A stretch of DNA of 56,734 bases, from the NCBI GenBank assembly GCA_027317105.1, contig DAHVFH010000203.1, positions 1-56,734 on the forward strand, written 5' to 3'. The notes below the pieces were generated by a model, which was not told the origin of the DNA, did no database searches, and saw only the letters and a list, made by a program, of their open reading frames with translations. Of this stretch, positions 17,340 to 25,941 are shown piece by piece. Made by a program: the position numbers and the translations under genes. Position 1 is the first letter of the stretch. Each line of letters begins with the position of its first letter. Source of the stretch: Cytophagales bacterium. GTDB taxonomy: Bacteria; Bacteroidota; Bacteroidia; Cytophagales; Cyclobacteriaceae.

Positions 17340-18311
17340 ATGTCCAAAATTCTTTACGAAGAAATCCCTTCGCTGGATTTGTCTGATTTCACGGGGAACG
17401 ATCCTGGCAAGAAAAAAAGATTTATTGAATCCTTAGGGAAGGCATACAACAACATCGGTTTTGTGGCCATCCGCAACCACTATCTTTCCAGCACACTTAG
17501 CGCTCAATTGTACGAGATTATAAAAAAATTCTTTAGCCTTGAGGATTCGGTTAAACAAAAATATGAGCTACCCGGATTGGCCGGCCAACGCGGATATATT
17601 GGAAAAGGCAAAGAACATGCGAAAGGCAGAAACACGGGCGACTTAAAAGAATTTTATCATGTCGGGCAAACCGTATTAGACGAGGATCCCATCAAAAAAG
17701 AATACCCCGACAACGTGTGGCCAGACGAACTCCCCGAATTTGAAACCATTGCTCTTGATGTGTACAAACAATTGGAAAGAACAGGTGTGCAGACGCTGAG
17801 AGCCATTGCTTTGTATCTGGATCTACCCGAAAATTATTTTGATGATAAAGTAAAACATGGCAATAGCATCCTTCGGCCAATCCACTATTTCCCTATCGAA
17901 AATCCGGACGCGGTTCCAGCCGATGCGGTACGCGCAGCAGAGCATGGGGACATTAATTTAATTACATTATTAATGGGCGCCAGTGCCGATGGCCTGCAAG
18001 TATTGAGGCACGATGGCAAATGGATTCCGATCACCGCTTTGCCCGAACAGCTAGTGGTGAACGTGGGCGATATGTTGGAGCGGCTCACCAACAAAAAACT
18101 AAAGTCAACGATCCATCGTGTTGTCAATCCACCAAGGCATTTGCTAAATAAGCCCCGCTACTCCATCCCCTTTTTTATGCATCCCCGATCGGAGATGAGT
18201 TTAGCGGCCTTGCCCAATTGTGTAGATGAAGATCACCCGAAACAATGGGAAGACGTTACGGCAGGTGAATTTCTTAACCAACGGCTGAAAGAAATCGGCT
18301 TAAAAAAATAG
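17340..18311 (+). CDS. isopenicillin N synthase-like 2OG-Fe(II) oxygenase
   Basis: 323 residues of the non-haem iron, 2-oxoglutarate-dependent oxygenase family. It has an N-terminal DIOX_N region (IPSLDLSDF... FGF-like NIGFVAIRNH) and the C-terminal jelly roll. The iron ligands are His202 and Asp204 in EHGDINLIT and His259 in STIHRVV, and the 2OG-binding Arg273 and Ser275 are in PRYSIPFF. Bacterial members act on small molecules; the substrate is not indicated by sequence. It ends 6 bases before a chromate transporter gene, so the two are probably co-transcribed, though the link may be accidental. Confidence 0.88.
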   Translation: MSKILYEEIPSLDLSDFTGNDPGKKKRFIESLGKAYNNIGFVAIRNHYLSSTLSAQLYEIIKKFFSLEDSVKQKYELPGLAGQRGYIGKGKEHAKGRNTGDLKEFYHVGQTVLDEDPIKKEYPDNVWPDELPEFETIALDVYKQLERTGVQTLRAIALYLDLPENYFDDKVKHGNSILRPIHYFPIENPDAVPADAVRAAEHGDINLITLLMGASADGLQVLRHDGKWIPITALPEQLVVNVGDMLERLTNKKLKSTIHRVVNPPRHLLNKPRYSIPFFMHPRSEMSLAALPNCVDEDHPKQWEDVTAGEFLNQRLKEIGLKK

Positions 18312-18317
18312 CCTAGC

Positions 18318-19529
18318 TTGAAGCCCCAGGTTCAATATCTTAATTTTTTAAAGGATGCGGGACTTTTGTCCCTTTCATGCTTTGGTGGACCGCAAGCGCA
18401 CCTCGCCCATTTTCAAAAATTGCTGGTAGAGAAGAAAAAATATATTACAGAGGAAGAACTACTAGAAGTAAATGCACTTTGCCAGGTTTTGCCTGGGCCA
18501 ACTTCCACCCAGACGTTAACCGGCATTGCTTACCGTCTGCGCGGCCCCAATTTGGCTTACCTGACACTAATCATTTGGATGTTACCTTCGGTAGTGATTA
18601 TGACCGTAGCCGGAATGTTGTTGGCCAGTTTTGAAACCAACCAAATATCAATCGCTTTCACGCGTTTTATACAACCAATGGCGGTAGGGTTTGTGGCCTA
18701 TGGCGCGTACGCTATCGGAATAAAAGCAATTACAAGACCACGGGCTTTTTTGTTGATGCTATTGGCTGCGGTGGCCTCCTATTTTATCAAGACGCCTTTT
18801 GTTTTTCCTATTGTTTTATTTGCTGCCGGCTGCGTCACGGCCTTTAATTATAAGGCGCATCCCCGGGAGCCTAAAAAGAAATTCGATGTGGCGTGGGCCA
18901 ATTTTTTTCTATGGGTTGGCGTGCTGGTTTTTGCGGCCGTGTTGGGTGGGCTCACCAAAACAAAACCTGAATTTTTACCGATTCGGCTATTCGAAAATTT
19001 TTATCGCAACGGAAGCCTTGTTTTTGGGGGCGGCCAGGTGCTCACGCCACTGCTCTATACAGAATTTGTGCAGTATGCACCAAAACACTATCTGACGTCA
19101 CAGGAATTTCTTTCCGGCTATGCCTTAGTTCAGGCATTGCCAGGCCCTGTTTTTTCTTTTAGCTCATTTATTGGGGCTTTGTCAATGCGCGAGTTTGGCG
19201 CGCATGGTGAAATTGCCGGAGCATTGATGGCCACAGCTGGGATTTTTCTCCCTGGCACTTTTCTAATATTTTTCATGGTTCGAATCTGGGACAGCTTGAA
19301 ATACTTTCGCCCCATCCGCGCCTCCTTGGAAGGAATTTTGGCAGCTAACGCAGGCTTAGTGGCTGCAGCGGCACTACTATTATTTCAGCCATTGGTTATC
19401 GATCAACCCTTGACAAATATTTTCCTCAATTTCATTTTTGCTTTGGCCACGTTCGGGCTCATTGCCTTCACCCGATTCCCCTCCTGGGGTATTATCCTTG
19501 TCGGGTTGCTGCTGGGATTTGTGTTGTGA
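18318..19529 (+). CDS. chrA: chromate transporter (ChrA/CHR family, two-domain)
   Basis: 403-residue membrane protein with two homologous CHR halves. The first carries LSCFGGPQAHLAHFQ and LPGPTSTQT, the second FGGGQVLTPLL, SGYALVQALPGP and GTFLI; these GGP and PGP motifs are the family signature. It exports chromate, or possibly a related anion, across the inner membrane. The start is TTG: no ATG occurs before the first domain motif. It follows the oxygenase gene by 6 bases. Substrate by family only. Confidence 0.9.
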   Translation: MKPQVQYLNFLKDAGLLSLSCFGGPQAHLAHFQKLLVEKKKYITEEELLEVNALCQVLPGPTSTQTLTGIAYRLRGPNLAYLTLIIWMLPSVVIMTVAGMLLASFETNQISIAFTRFIQPMAVGFVAYGAYAIGIKAITRPRAFLLMLLAAVASYFIKTPFVFPIVLFAAGCVTAFNYKAHPREPKKKFDVAWANFFLWVGVLVFAAVLGGLTKTKPEFLPIRLFENFYRNGSLVFGGGQVLTPLLYTEFVQYAPKHYLTSQEFLSGYALVQALPGPVFSFSSFIGALSMREFGAHGEIAGALMATAGIFLPGTFLIFFMVRIWDSLKYFRPIRASLEGILAANAGLVAAAALLLFQPLVIDQPLTNIFLNFIFALATFGLIAFTRFPSWGIILVGLLLGFVL

Positions 19530-19678
19530 GTTAGCTTCCACGAACGTCCGAACCATCACTGATGCCACCAATGACGACTTACTCCATCCGTACGGCTACT
19601 TCATAAAATCAAGAATTTATGCCCAAGGTAGCAAAAGACCTTTAATGAAATCAATATGAGAGGTTGAGAAATAATTAT

Positions 19679-21253
19679 TTATTTCGCATAAGCCACACTC
19701 CGCATCTCACGGATTACGGTCACTTTTATCTGGCCGGGATATTGCATATCGCGTTCAATCTTTTGCGAAATATCAAAACTTAGCTGGCTCGCCCGCTCAT
19801 CGGTGGCCTTATCGGCATCCACGATCACGCGCAGTTCGCGCCCGGCTTGTATGGCATAGCATTTTTCTACCCCTTCAAAACTTAACCCTACATGCTCTAA
19901 TTCTTTCAAGCGCTTCATGTATTGTTCCATTACTTCGCGTCTTGCTCCAGGCCGCGCACCGGAGATGGCGTCACACGCCTGGATGATCGGAGAAATCATA
20001 CTGGTCATCTCAATTTCATCATGGTGAGCACCAATGGCATTACAAATCACTGGATGTTCCTTGTACTTTACGGCCAGATCCATACCCACGATGGCATGTG
20101 GCTTTTCCAACTCTTCAGGCCATACCTTTCCGATGTCATGCAAAAGACCGGCACGCTTCGCTTGCTTCACATTCAGCCCCAACTCTGCGGCCATGATGGC
20201 ACATAGGTTGGCTACCTCACGGGAATGTTGTAGCAGATTTTGGCCATAGGAGGAACGGAAACGCATCCTGCCCACCATACGCACCAGATCAGGGTGAAGT
20301 CCGTGAATGCCGAGGTCTATGACCGTGCGCTCTCCCGTTTCAATAATCTCATCGTCAATATTTTTGAATGTTTTGGCAACAATCTCTTCAATGCGGGCAG
20401 GGTGGATGCGGCCGTCTTGCACCAAGCGGTGCAACGATAGTCGCGCTACCTCCCTGCGCACAGGATCAAACCCAGAAATGATGATCGCTTCCGGGGTATC
20501 ATCCACGATAAACTCTACCCCAGTAGCGGCTTCCAAAGCGCGGATATTCCTTCCTTCCCTGCCGATGATCTTTCCTTTGATGTCATCGCTTTCAATATTA
20601 AAGATAGAGACACAATTCTCTACGGCCTGTTCGGAGGCGGTGCGTTGAATTGTCTCAACAATGATTTTTTTAGCTTCTTTAGTGGCCGACAATTTTGCCT
20701 GCTCCATGATGTCTTTAATATAGCTGCTGGCTTTGGTTTGCGCTTCTTCCTTCATCGACTCAACCAATTGATCGCGGGCCTGATCGGCAGAGATCTTGGA
20801 AATGTTTTCCAGAACAGCTACTTTCTGGGCATTGAACCGATCCAATTCTTCTTTGCGTTTTTTAACCAGCTCGTGTTGCAGGGCAAGGCTTTGTCTTTCT
20901 TCGTCCAAATCGCCTTCTTTTCTTTTCACTTGCTCCAACTCCTTGTTCAATTGAGCTTCGCGCTGTTTTACCTTTTGCTCGTTAGAGATGATCTGGTTTT
21001 TCTTGCGGTTCGCGTCCTCTTCAAATTCCTGTTTCATCTTTAGCAATTTCTCTTTTGCCTCTATGATCCGATCCTTCTTGATGTTTTCCGCCTGCAGCTC
21101 CGCTTCTCTTAAAATCAGTTTTGCCTTCTCCTCGGCTTCCGTTTTGTTTCGTTTCAATCTCCTTTTGAATAAATAATTGCCAATTAGCAAACTTAAAATG
21201 ACGGTGACGACCAAAGCGATCAGCCCGATTATGGTTATTTCCATGGATTCCAT
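19679..21253 (-). CDS. rny: ribonuclease Y
   Basis: Membrane-anchored endoribonuclease that initiates mRNA decay. It has an N-terminal membrane helix (residues about 5-28), a long coiled coil (30-200, KLILREAELQAENIK and repeats of charged heptads), a KH domain with IKGKIIGREGRNIR (about 225-290), and an HD domain with LLQHSREVANLC and GLLHDIGKV (about 335-430). Length (524) is typical. Two in-frame ATGs lie three codons apart at the start. It runs in the same direction as zapA, the ZapB-like gene and pheT, with about 84 bases to zapA. Confidence 0.97.
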   Translation of the reverse strand: MESMEITIIGLIALVVTVILSLLIGNYLFKRRLKRNKTEAEEKAKLILREAELQAENIKKDRIIEAKEKLLKMKQEFEEDANRKKNQIISNEQKVKQREAQLNKELEQVKRKEGDLDEERQSLALQHELVKKRKEELDRFNAQKVAVLENISKISADQARDQLVESMKEEAQTKASSYIKDIMEQAKLSATKEAKKIIVETIQRTASEQAVENCVSIFNIESDDIKGKIIGREGRNIRALEAATGVEFIVDDTPEAIIISGFDPVRREVARLSLHRLVQDGRIHPARIEEIVAKTFKNIDDEIIETGERTVIDLGIHGLHPDLVRMVGRMRFRSSYGQNLLQHSREVANLCAIMAAELGLNVKQAKRAGLLHDIGKVWPEELEKPHAIVGMDLAVKYKEHPVICNAIGAHHDEIEMTSMISPIIQACDAISGARPGARREVMEQYMKRLKELEHVGLSFEGVEKCYAIQAGRELRVIVDADKATDERASQLSFDISQKIERDMQYPGQIKVTVIREMRSVAYAK

Positions 21254-21337
21254 AAATGAAATTAATTAGGTGTTAAACAAACACCCGGTTAGGCACGAGC
21301 CATTAGAAAGGAGAAGGAATTGAAATTTAGAAAGGAA

Positions 21338-21625
21338 TCAGAGCCCCTGAGAAACTAAACGGTTGAGGTGGTCCAATTTCTCCACAACGGTTTGATCGAT
21401 CACTTGCAGGGTTTCTTCTTCTGCCATTTTATCAACCACGCAGTCAAAAGCTACCATCGCAAGCAGGTCTTGTTTATCATCTATGCCAAATTTTTCACGG
21501 TAATTTTTTATTTTTTCACTGATGATTTTTCCCGCTGCACGCACGCGCTCTTCTTCGAGGCGTTTCACTTTCATCGGGTACTCGCGGTCTGCGATTTTTA
21601 TTTTTACAGAGAGTTCATCCATCAA
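21338..21625 (-). CDS. zapA: cell division protein ZapA
   Basis: 95 residues with the ZapA form: a short N-terminal beta region (LSVKIKIADREYPMKV) followed by a long amphipathic helix ending near residue 93. It binds FtsZ and promotes Z-ring bundling. It starts 11 bases after the ZapB-like gene's stop and lies in the pheT-zapB-like-zapA operon, which recurs in Bacteroidota. A Met pair at the start leaves a one-codon uncertainty. Confidence 0.85.
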   Translation of the reverse strand: MMDELSVKIKIADREYPMKVKRLEEERVRAAGKIISEKIKNYREKFGIDDKQDLLAMVAFDCVVDKMAEEETLQVIDQTVVEKLDHLNRLVSQGL

Positions 21626-21636
21626 CTTACCGTGCT

Positions 21637-21933
21637 TTATTGGCTAACGTGGGCAATACAATTATCGATTTCGCGGATATATTCTTCCACCTTCCTTTTC
21701 AATTCCGAAATACTTTCGTCTTCCGGGTTTATATAATCTACAATTTTAGTGATTTTAATCTGATTTTTAAAATTGGCCAACTGCTCATCCCGCTTTCGCA
21801 AATCCGTGCGCAATTCATGATTTTCCAGCTTGATGGTTCGGATTTCATCTTTCAACGATTTGTAGTCGTTGAGCATCATCACAATTTTGCGTTCTAGTCC
21901 GTTGAGGTTGGCTTTCAATGCTTCTTGGTCCAT
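21637..21933 (-). CDS. ZapB-like coiled-coil protein
   Basis: 98 residues that are almost entirely predicted coiled coil, with regularly spaced Leu/Ile residues (KIVMMLNDYKSLKDEIRTI, then KLENHELRTDLRKRDEQL). There is no catalytic motif. Its position between pheT and zapA, and its length and heptads, suggest a cell-division partner similar to ZapB, but sequence alone cannot prove homology. It follows pheT by 30 bases. Confidence 0.7.
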   Translation of the reverse strand: MDQEALKANLNGLERKIVMMLNDYKSLKDEIRTIKLENHELRTDLRKRDEQLANFKNQIKITKIVDYINPEDESISELKRKVEEYIREIDNCIAHVSQ

Positions 21934-21963
21934 GGTTTTTTGAATAGGGCTAATGTGTTGAAT

Positions 21964-24390
21964 TTATTTTCTTATAACCGCTCCCATCTTGCCCTCAAAT
22001 GCGGCCATTAATTTAACCATCACTTTTTCAATATCCTCATCGGTCAGCGTTTTATTTTCATCTTGCAAAGTAAATCCCAATGCGTATGCCTTTTTGCCTT
22101 CTTGAATTTTTTCTCCCTCATACACATCAAACGCTATAATTTCTTTAATCAATCGTTGTTCCGTTGCTCTCGCCAAGCTTTCAATATCTGCAAACTTCAC
22201 TTGATTGTCAATTACTAAGGAAAGATCTCTCCTCACTACTGGAAACTTCGGCACTTCCTGTACAACGAACTTAGGGTTTGCCGACTTGAAAAGCAAATCC
22301 ATTGAAAGATCGGCAAAAAAGACTTCTTGTTTTAGTCCAAATTCTTTGGCCAATGCATTTTTAACTTTACCGAAAAGGCCCAACGTTTTACTTCCTTTCA
22401 AAATCTTCATCCCATATTCAAAAGGAGCATCCGAAAAGGTTTCTTTTTTAATTTTTTCCATCCCTGAACGCTCTACTACTTGTTCCACAGCCTGGGCGAG
22501 GTCATAAAAGTTCACCGGCCTGCTTTTGTTTTGCCAATTTTCGCCCTCATTGTTCCCTGTAATGAACAAAGCAAGCCTTTCATCTTCCCAATAATTTTTC
22601 AGACCAGGCTCGTTCTCCACTGATTTCCCATAGATTTTGCCAAACTCAAATAACTTTAAATCCTTTTGTTTGCGATTAAGGTTGTGGGCACACACTTCAA
22701 GTCCGCTGAAGAGCATCGTTTGACGAAGTATGCCTTGCTCCTCGCTCAGTTTATTCAATATCTCTACGGCTTCACTTTCTGATTTGATCTTGTCTTTGTA
22801 AGCAACATTGGTGAGCGAGTTGGTGAGTATTTCATAAAAACCATTGGCGGCTAACATGGAACCAATCGCCTTTTTGAATTTGGTGCTATCCTTTTCAGGA
22901 AAAGAAGCCAAGAAATCGGCCTTGACATGATTCGAAAGCTCAATGTTGTTAAAGCCATAGATGCGAAGAATTTCTTCGATCACATCAGCCTCTTGAACCA
23001 CATCGATCCGATAAGTAGGGATGGAAGCTTTAAACCCTTCTAATGTCTTATCGGAAGACTTTATTTCCAATCGACCAAGAATAGAAAAGATTTCTTCATG
23101 GGGAATCTTTTTTCCGATCAACCGATCCACATTTTTGAATTTAATGTCAATGGATCGGTTATCTAATTTGTTTGGATAAACATCAATTACTTCTGAAGAA
23201 ATCTCACCGCCAGCAATCTCTTTGATCAACAAAGCAGCACGTTTCAGCGCGATCAGGGTTAAATTGGGATCTGTGCCCCGCTCAAATCGAAAAGAGGCGT
23301 CTGTCTTTAGTTGGTGAAACATTCCGGTTCGTCTTACATAGGCTGCATCAAAACAGGCACTTTCCAAAAAAATATTTTTTGTCTTTGAAGAAATTCCCGA
23401 ATGCATCCCACCAAAAACCCCTGCAATACACATGGGCTCCTCGGTGTTGCAAATCATTAGGTCGTTCTCAGAAAGAGCTCGTTCTTTATTATCAAGGGTA
23501 GTGAATTTTGTGCCCCCCGAAAGAGTCTTTACGATGACCTTTCGTCCTTTGATTTCATCGGCATCAAAAGCATGGAGTGGCTGCCCCATTTCATGCAAAA
23601 CAAAATTCGTGATATCAACAAGGTTATTGATGGGTGATACACCAATGCATTTCAATCGGGCCTTTAACCAATCCGGTGATTCGCCTACCGTTACACCGGA
23701 AAGGGTAACACCCGAATAGCGGGGACACGCCTCGGTATTCTCGACAGCAATGTCAATGTTCAGTTTTTGACTATGGACTTTGAATTTCGAAATGTCTGGC
23801 CATTTTAAATCGCGATCCTTAGCTGCTTTAATGTCGCGAGCTACACCAATATGAGAAGCCGCATCAGCACGGTTAGGGGTAAGTCCAATTTCAAAAACAA
23901 AATCGGATTCAATGTTGAAAAAATCAGAAGCGAGCGTTCCGTTTTTTTCATCCGTTTTTAAAACAATAATACCAGCATGGCTTTCCCCCAAACCAATCTC
24001 ATCCTCCGCACAGATCATACCTTCACTTTGCTCACCACGAATTTTGGCAGATTTAATGGTAAAAGACTCACCTTTGGTGGGATAAATTGTGGTGCCAGGT
24101 AACGCTACAATCACCTTTTGTCCGGCAGCAACATTGGGCGCTCCGCATACAATTTGAGAAGGCCTTTCAGCTCCAACATCCACGGTAGTGATCGAAAGTT
24201 TATCAGCATTAGGATGCTTAATGCACGTAAGGACCTCGCCAATCACTAAACCCTTAAGGCCACCTTTTACCGTTTCAAATGGCTCAATGCGCTCCACCTC
24301 TAAACCCGTGGACGTAAGCACTTCCCCGATTTCTTCGGGTGACTCGGTAATGTTTATGTATTGCTGAAGCCAGTGGTAAGAAATTTTCAT
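21964..24390 (-). CDS. pheT: phenylalanine-tRNA ligase beta subunit
   Basis: Large subunit of the heterotetrameric PheRS, which charges tRNA-Phe. In order are a tRNA-binding OB domain (about 40-155, with HPNADKLSITTVDVG), B3/B4 editing region, B5, the catalytic-like core and the C-terminal ferredoxin-fold anticodon-binding domain (about 715-808, FPVVRRDLSLVIDNQVK). Length is 808 from the ATG at 24390; a TTG two codons upstream is less likely because MKISYHWL is the conserved start. pheS is not adjacent. It begins the zapB-like/zapA unit. Confidence 0.96.
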   Translation of the reverse strand: MKISYHWLQQYINITESPEEIGEVLTSTGLEVERIEPFETVKGGLKGLVIGEVLTCIKHPNADKLSITTVDVGAERPSQIVCGAPNVAAGQKVIVALPGTTIYPTKGESFTIKSAKIRGEQSEGMICAEDEIGLGESHAGIIVLKTDEKNGTLASDFFNIESDFVFEIGLTPNRADAASHIGVARDIKAAKDRDLKWPDISKFKVHSQKLNIDIAVENTEACPRYSGVTLSGVTVGESPDWLKARLKCIGVSPINNLVDITNFVLHEMGQPLHAFDADEIKGRKVIVKTLSGGTKFTTLDNKERALSENDLMICNTEEPMCIAGVFGGMHSGISSKTKNIFLESACFDAAYVRRTGMFHQLKTDASFRFERGTDPNLTLIALKRAALLIKEIAGGEISSEVIDVYPNKLDNRSIDIKFKNVDRLIGKKIPHEEIFSILGRLEIKSSDKTLEGFKASIPTYRIDVVQEADVIEEILRIYGFNNIELSNHVKADFLASFPEKDSTKFKKAIGSMLAANGFYEILTNSLTNVAYKDKIKSESEAVEILNKLSEEQGILRQTMLFSGLEVCAHNLNRKQKDLKLFEFGKIYGKSVENEPGLKNYWEDERLALFITGNNEGENWQNKSRPVNFYDLAQAVEQVVERSGMEKIKKETFSDAPFEYGMKILKGSKTLGLFGKVKNALAKEFGLKQEVFFADLSMDLLFKSANPKFVVQEVPKFPVVRRDLSLVIDNQVKFADIESLARATEQRLIKEIIAFDVYEGEKIQEGKKAYALGFTLQDENKTLTDEDIEKVMVKLMAAFEGKMGAVIRK

Positions 24391-24412
24391 GCCCAAGGAA
24401 AAATAATAACCT

Positions 24413-24420
24413 CAAAAGTA
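24413..24420 (-). promoter_or_regulatory. Bacteroidota -7 promoter box (TACTTTTG) of pheT
   Basis: On the minus strand TACTTTTG matches TAnnTTTG and lies 22 bases upstream of the pheT ATG at 24390. It would drive the pheT-zapB-like-zapA operon. A -33 box is weak. Confidence 0.5.
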
Positions 24421-24498
24421 ACGGTTTTAGTGGATTAAAATGAATGATTTTGTTTTGAATTTGGTGCACTCCTTCATTTATATTCGTAAAAAAATGAA

Positions 24499-24944
24499 AT
24501 GAAGTTACCGAGGTATGAATACACTGCGGATGCCGAAGCAGTTCTTTTCAAATTCATAAGTGAGGGAATAAAAGGGAAGGTCAAAAAGTTAGTTGTTTAT
24601 TCGCAAATGCTTGAAAAAGATGTTTACAACCTTGCTTTTGGCGACTATGACGAAAGTACCGACTCTATTGATGACACCGTAATCACCAATAACAACGGTA
24701 GCCAAAAAGTATTGGCCACGGTGGCCTCCACCCTGTATGTTTTTATGGCAAAGCATCCTGATGCTTGGATCTATGCAACTGGAAGTAGCTACGTAAGGAC
24801 AAGACTCTATCGAATGGAATAGCCGCAAATCTTGAAGAAATTATGGTAGATTTTCAAGTGTATGGATTACAAGACCAGGTCTGGCAAGAATTTGAAAAGG
24901 GAAAGGACTACGAAGCCTTTTTAGTAAAAAGAAAACTATTTTAA
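24499..24944 (+). pseudogene. DUF6934-family gene, broken by a one-base frameshift
   Basis: The first frame (24499-24822) gives 107 residues ending TRLYRME and a stop. It contains NNNGSQKVLATVASTLYVF and DAWIYATGSSYVRTRLYRM, features I know from the DUF6934 family, whose members continue another 40 or so residues. That continuation is present one frame over, from 24819 to the TAA at 24942-24944: IAANLEEIMVDFQVYGLQDQ and then WQEFEKGKDYEAFLVKRK. One missing base near 24816-24819 (a G in GGAATA) explains it. It is therefore a recent frameshift, a sequencing error or a frameshifting site. Family function unknown. An imperfect promoter box (TATATTCG) lies just upstream. Confidence 0.75.
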
Positions 24945-24953
24945 ATTTGTGGT

Positions 24954-25049
24954 ATGACAACTATCGAAAAATTAAACAAAAGCAAAACATCGATCATCAA
25001 AATCGACAAATGCCTAAGACTAAGAAATGATTTAACAAACAGAAATTAA
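24954..25049 (+). CDS. very small ORF after the DUF6934 gene (31 residues)
   Basis: Starts 9 bases after the end of the restored DUF6934 frame: MTTIEKLNKSKTSIIKIDK and a short basic tail. It is lysine- and isoleucine-rich and could be the truncated head of a partner gene that follows DUF6934 genes, but I cannot confirm that. Too short to assign. Confidence 0.25.
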   Translation: MTTIEKLNKSKTSIIKIDKCLRLRNDLTNRN

Positions 25050-25071
25050 TTTCAATCGCGAAGATTAACCC

Positions 25072-25941
25072 TTAAAAATTCTTTCCGGGAATCATCGACC
25101 GAAAAATTTCCACACACTTGCGATCTTGTAACGTAACATAACAGGTCTTTCCATCTTTTCCGCCAAAAGTAATGTTGCTCGTTTTCTTTCCTTTCAATGG
25201 CACTTCACGGATCAATTTTCCTTGCGGGGAAATAATGGCGATCACGCCCTTGTCGTAGCGCGATACAAAAAGATTTCCTTCCTTATCGCACTTCATTCCG
25301 TCCATTCCAAAATCTGGGAAGTCGAAGAATTTTCTTTTGTTGCTGATGCCCTTGGCATCCACATCAAAAGCCCAAACCACGCGCTGCACGCTTTCATTCA
25401 CGTACAATGTTTTTTCATCGGGGCTAAGTTCAATGCCGTTGGTCGTACCCATTTTATCCTGAAGTAAAACAGCTTTGCCATCGGTGTCGATTCGCCAGAT
25501 TTTTCCTGTGCTTTCTTTCCAGTTTGGATCCGATGCAAACAGCTGTCCTTTTTTGTTAATGCAAATGTCGTTGGGTTGGCTGAACTGATCACTGTGCGAG
25601 TACACACTTACCTTTTTCGTTTTCGTATCCACTTTCAAAATGTTATGAGCGGAGAAATCGGCAACCAACATATTGCCTTCTTTATCGAACTGAATGGCGT
25701 TGCCTGTACTTCCTTCAGGTAAGGTTACATATAATTCTACCTTACCATCGGGATGAACTAGACCAATTGTTCCATCCTTTTGAAAATTTACCACAAATAA
25801 ATCTCCGTGCTTGTCCACACTTGGTCCTTCACAATTTACCGTGAAAAGATTTTCAGCGGTGAGGTCTTTTGCCACATAGAAGTCCTGAGCTTCAACTTTG
25901 GTAAACGGAAAAAATAGTAAAAGATAGGCGACTTTTTTCAT
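25072..25941 (-). CDS. SMP-30/gluconolactonase/LRE-family exported protein
   Basis: A six-bladed beta-propeller of the SMP-30 family (about 290 residues) with a signal peptide (MKKVAYLLLFFPFTKVEAQ), so periplasmic. Repeated blades are seen in GPSVDKHGDLFVV, GNAIQFDKEGNMLVADF, NDICINKKGQLFASDP, NGIELSPDEKTLYVNES and GMDGMKCDKEGNLFVSR. These carry the conserved Asn and Asp that hold the metal in lactonases. The start at 25941 overlaps the sugar transporter's stop (ATGA), so they are translationally coupled. It likely processes a sugar lactone or related sugar, by inference from context. Confidence 0.85.
   Translation of the reverse strand: MKKVAYLLLFFPFTKVEAQDFYVAKDLTAENLFTVNCEGPSVDKHGDLFVVNFQKDGTIGLVHPDGKVELYVTLPEGSTGNAIQFDKEGNMLVADFSAHNILKVDTKTKKVSVYSHSDQFSQPNDICINKKGQLFASDPNWKESTGKIWRIDTDGKAVLLQDKMGTTNGIELSPDEKTLYVNESVQRVVWAFDVDAKGISNKRKFFDFPDFGMDGMKCDKEGNLFVSRYDKGVIAIISPQGKLIREVPLKGKKTSNITFGGKDGKTCYVTLQDRKCVEIFRSMIPGKNF

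Noticed and set aside
20240..21043. Long plus-strand ORFs across rny
   Set aside because: Rny coding on the minus strand is certain; the ORFs are rich in Phe and Leu and are shadows.
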